Below, in pieces: positions 62,671 to 64,000 of a DNA stretch of 64,000 bases (position 1 is its first letter; each line of letters begins with the position of its first letter). Under the pieces are notes generated by a model. That model saw nothing but the letters and a program-made list of their open reading frames with translations, had not been told where the DNA came from and did not search any database. The translations under genes were made by a program, and so were the position numbers. The stretch comes from Marinomonas rhizomae (GTDB taxonomy: Bacteria > Pseudomonadota > Gammaproteobacteria > Pseudomonadales > Marinomonadaceae): NCBI RefSeq assembly GCF_024397855.1, contig NZ_CP073343.1:3844001-3908000 (forward strand). Direction: 5' to 3'.

Positions 62671-63801
62671 TTAGGCTTTAGTGGCTTTGATGTTTTCAAT
62701 GAACTGATCGAACAGCGGCGCAACATCGTGTGGCCCCGGGCTCGCTTCAGGGTGACCTTGGAAGCTGAATGCACTCTTATCTGTACGTGCGATGCCTTGC
62801 AAAGAGCCATCGAACAAAGATTTGTGAGTCATCACAAGGTTAGCTGGCAAAGTGTCTTCGTCTACCGCAAAACCGTGGTTTTGGCTGGTGATCATCACTG
62901 TGCCTTTTTCAATTGCTTGTACCGGATGGTTTGCACCATGGTGACCAAACTTCATTTTCTTGGTTTTCGCACCAGAAGCCAAAGCCAAAAGTTGATGACC
63001 AAGACAAATACCAAAGACAGGAATCTCGGTTTCTAGGATCTCTTTAATGGCTTGAATCGCGTAATCACATGGCTCTGGGTCACCAGGTCCATTGGAAAGA
63101 AATACGCCATCTGGATTTAGCGCCAAAACATCACTTGCTGGCGTTTTTGCAGGAACAACAGTCAAACGGCAACCACGCTCAACCAACATACGTAGAATGT
63201 TACGTTTCACACCGTAGTCGTAAGCCACTACGTGGAAGTCAAAAGATTCAGGCGTCGTATGACCATTTACAAGATCCCAAGTAGACTCCGTCCACTCGTA
63301 CGCTTTTTCAACAGTAACTTCTTTCGCTAAATCCATGCCTTTCAAGCCAGGGAACGCTTTGGCAGCAGCAACGGCAGCGGCTTCATCTAGGTTTTCACCT
63401 GCCATGATACAACCCGCTTGCGCGCCTTTTTCACGAAGGATACGAGTCAATTTACGCGTATCAATATCGGCAATACCAACCACGCCTTTGCGTTTCAAGT
63501 AAGAATCTAGAGACTCTTCAGAGCGCCAGCTACTAGCAACCAAAGGAAGATCACGAATGATCAAACCTTCACACCACACTTTATCGGATTCTTCATCTTC
63601 AGAGTTAACGCCAGTATTCCCGATGTGGGGATAGGTCAAGGTGACCATTTGTCGAGCATAGGAAGGATCGGTAAGAATTTCTTGATAACCAGTCATCGAG
63701 GTGTTGAAAACCACCTCGGCAGTTGAGGAGCCATCTGCTCCGATCGACACCCCTTTAAAAATCGTGCCGTCTTCCAGAGCCAGAATCGCTGATGTTGCCA
63801 A
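62671..63801 (-). CDS. carA: Carbamoyl-phosphate synthase small subunit
   Basis: 377 residues from a TTG four bases after GGGAGG. The frame is open 20 codons further, but that extension overlaps a terminator hairpin and is not conserved. The glutaminase nucleophile is in [17 protein letters not shown] (around residue 265), with the catalytic His/Glu in [11 protein letters not shown]. It supplies ammonia to CarB. The upstream gene, often dapB in this order, is outside the window. Confidence 0.96.
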   Translation of the reverse strand: MATSAILALEDGTIFKGVSIGADGSSTAEVVFNTSMTGYQEILTDPSYARQMVTLTYPHIGNTGVNSEDEESDKVWCEGLIIRDLPLVASSWRSEESLDSYLKRKGVVGIADIDTRKLTRILREKGAQAGCIMAGENLDEAAAVAAAKAFPGLKGMDLAKEVTVEKAYEWTESTWDLVNGHTTPESFDFHVVAYDYGVKRNILRMLVERGCRLTVVPAKTPASDVLALNPDGVFLSNGPGDPEPCDYAIQAIKEILETEIPVFGICLGHQLLALASGAKTKKMKFGHHGANHPVQAIEKGTVMITSQNHGFAVDEDTLPANLVMTHKSLFDGSLQGIARTDKSAFSFQGHPEASPGPHDVAPLFDQFIENIKATKA

Positions 63802-63833
63802 AGGAACCTCCCATTTAGAGACTATCAGGTTGC

Positions 63834-63870
63834 AAAAAAGCGAGATAAACCGGCGGCTCATCTCGCTTTT
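63834..63870 (-). terminator. Terminator or attenuator ahead of carA
   Basis: Stem GCGAGAT/ATCTCGC followed by six T residues on the minus strand, about 30 bases before the carA start. It either ends the upstream gene or acts as a carA attenuator. A second hairpin (TCCATTG/CAATGGA, 63893-63915) lies just upstream. The rest of the window to 64000 holds no recognised gene. Confidence 0.6.
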
Positions 63871-64000
63871 AAGAAATTGCGTTTTTGCCGTTCATCCATT
63901 GATGGATAACCAATGGATCTCGCGTTCAAAAAATCTGCCTAATTCTACTCTGATACGGATTTTGCGTCCACCGAATTGCCAAGAAAACAGGCAAAAACAC

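Overview
The window looks like a chromosomal segment of a marine gammaproteobacterium close to Marinomonas / Oceanospirillales. This is inferred from gene families, a Pseudomonas-like gene order (dksA, gluQ, CbrB-like activator, pcnB, folK, panB, panC, pgi), a group-2 Mrp antiporter operon and a moderate-GC core. It was not tested by database search. Almost all of it is core genome. No prophage, insertion sequence, CRISPR array or tRNA gene was recognised.

Layout. 1-4427: end of a six-gene Mrp cation/proton antiporter operon (mrpA/B fusion, C, D, E, F, G). 4402-7464 (-): ammonium transporter fused to PAS-GGDEF-EAL, with a long upstream region that can fold into four hairpins each exposing GGA (CsrA/RsmA-type sites). 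8043-10070 (-): a large tubulin/FtsZ-superfamily GTPase of unknown role. 10395-25348: small hypothetical protein, ppx/gppA, rho, flavin reductase, yfcL, mqo, CBS protein, hslO, ABC-F yheS, hemB, ppk1, a periplasmic binding protein. 25614-31260 (-): an rRNA operon (16S, 23S, 5S) with no spacer tRNA, ending in a functional 5S plus a decayed second 5S, each followed by the same terminator. 31426-46163: purL, tadA, CBS protein, cold-shock protein, valS, an acidic hypothetical, pepA, lptF-lptG, aminotransferase, dksA. 46197-54477: gluQ, a sigma-54 activator resembling CbrB, a non-coding interval with a textbook -24/-12 promoter and four A-rich (AAnAAnAA) blocks resembling the Hfq/Crc-sequestering RNA CrcZ, then pcnB, folK, panB, panC, pgi. 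54540-57820: an AT-rich accessory insert with a DUF262 + HEPN gene pair (candidate defence module) and a Fic protein preceded by two tandem palindromic operators. 57821-63801 (-): lplA, greA, carB, carA.

How the parts fit. Several features point to post-transcriptional and nutrient control: the CbrB-like activator next to a sigma-54-driven A-rich RNA suggests a catabolite-repression circuit outside Pseudomonas, and the GGA hairpins ahead of the c-di-GMP/ammonium gene suggest Csr/Rsm control. Both are inferences from sequence pattern and gene order. The most novel candidates are the CrcZ-like RNA, the GGA-hairpin region, the orphan tubulin homologue and the DUF262-HEPN/Fic insert.
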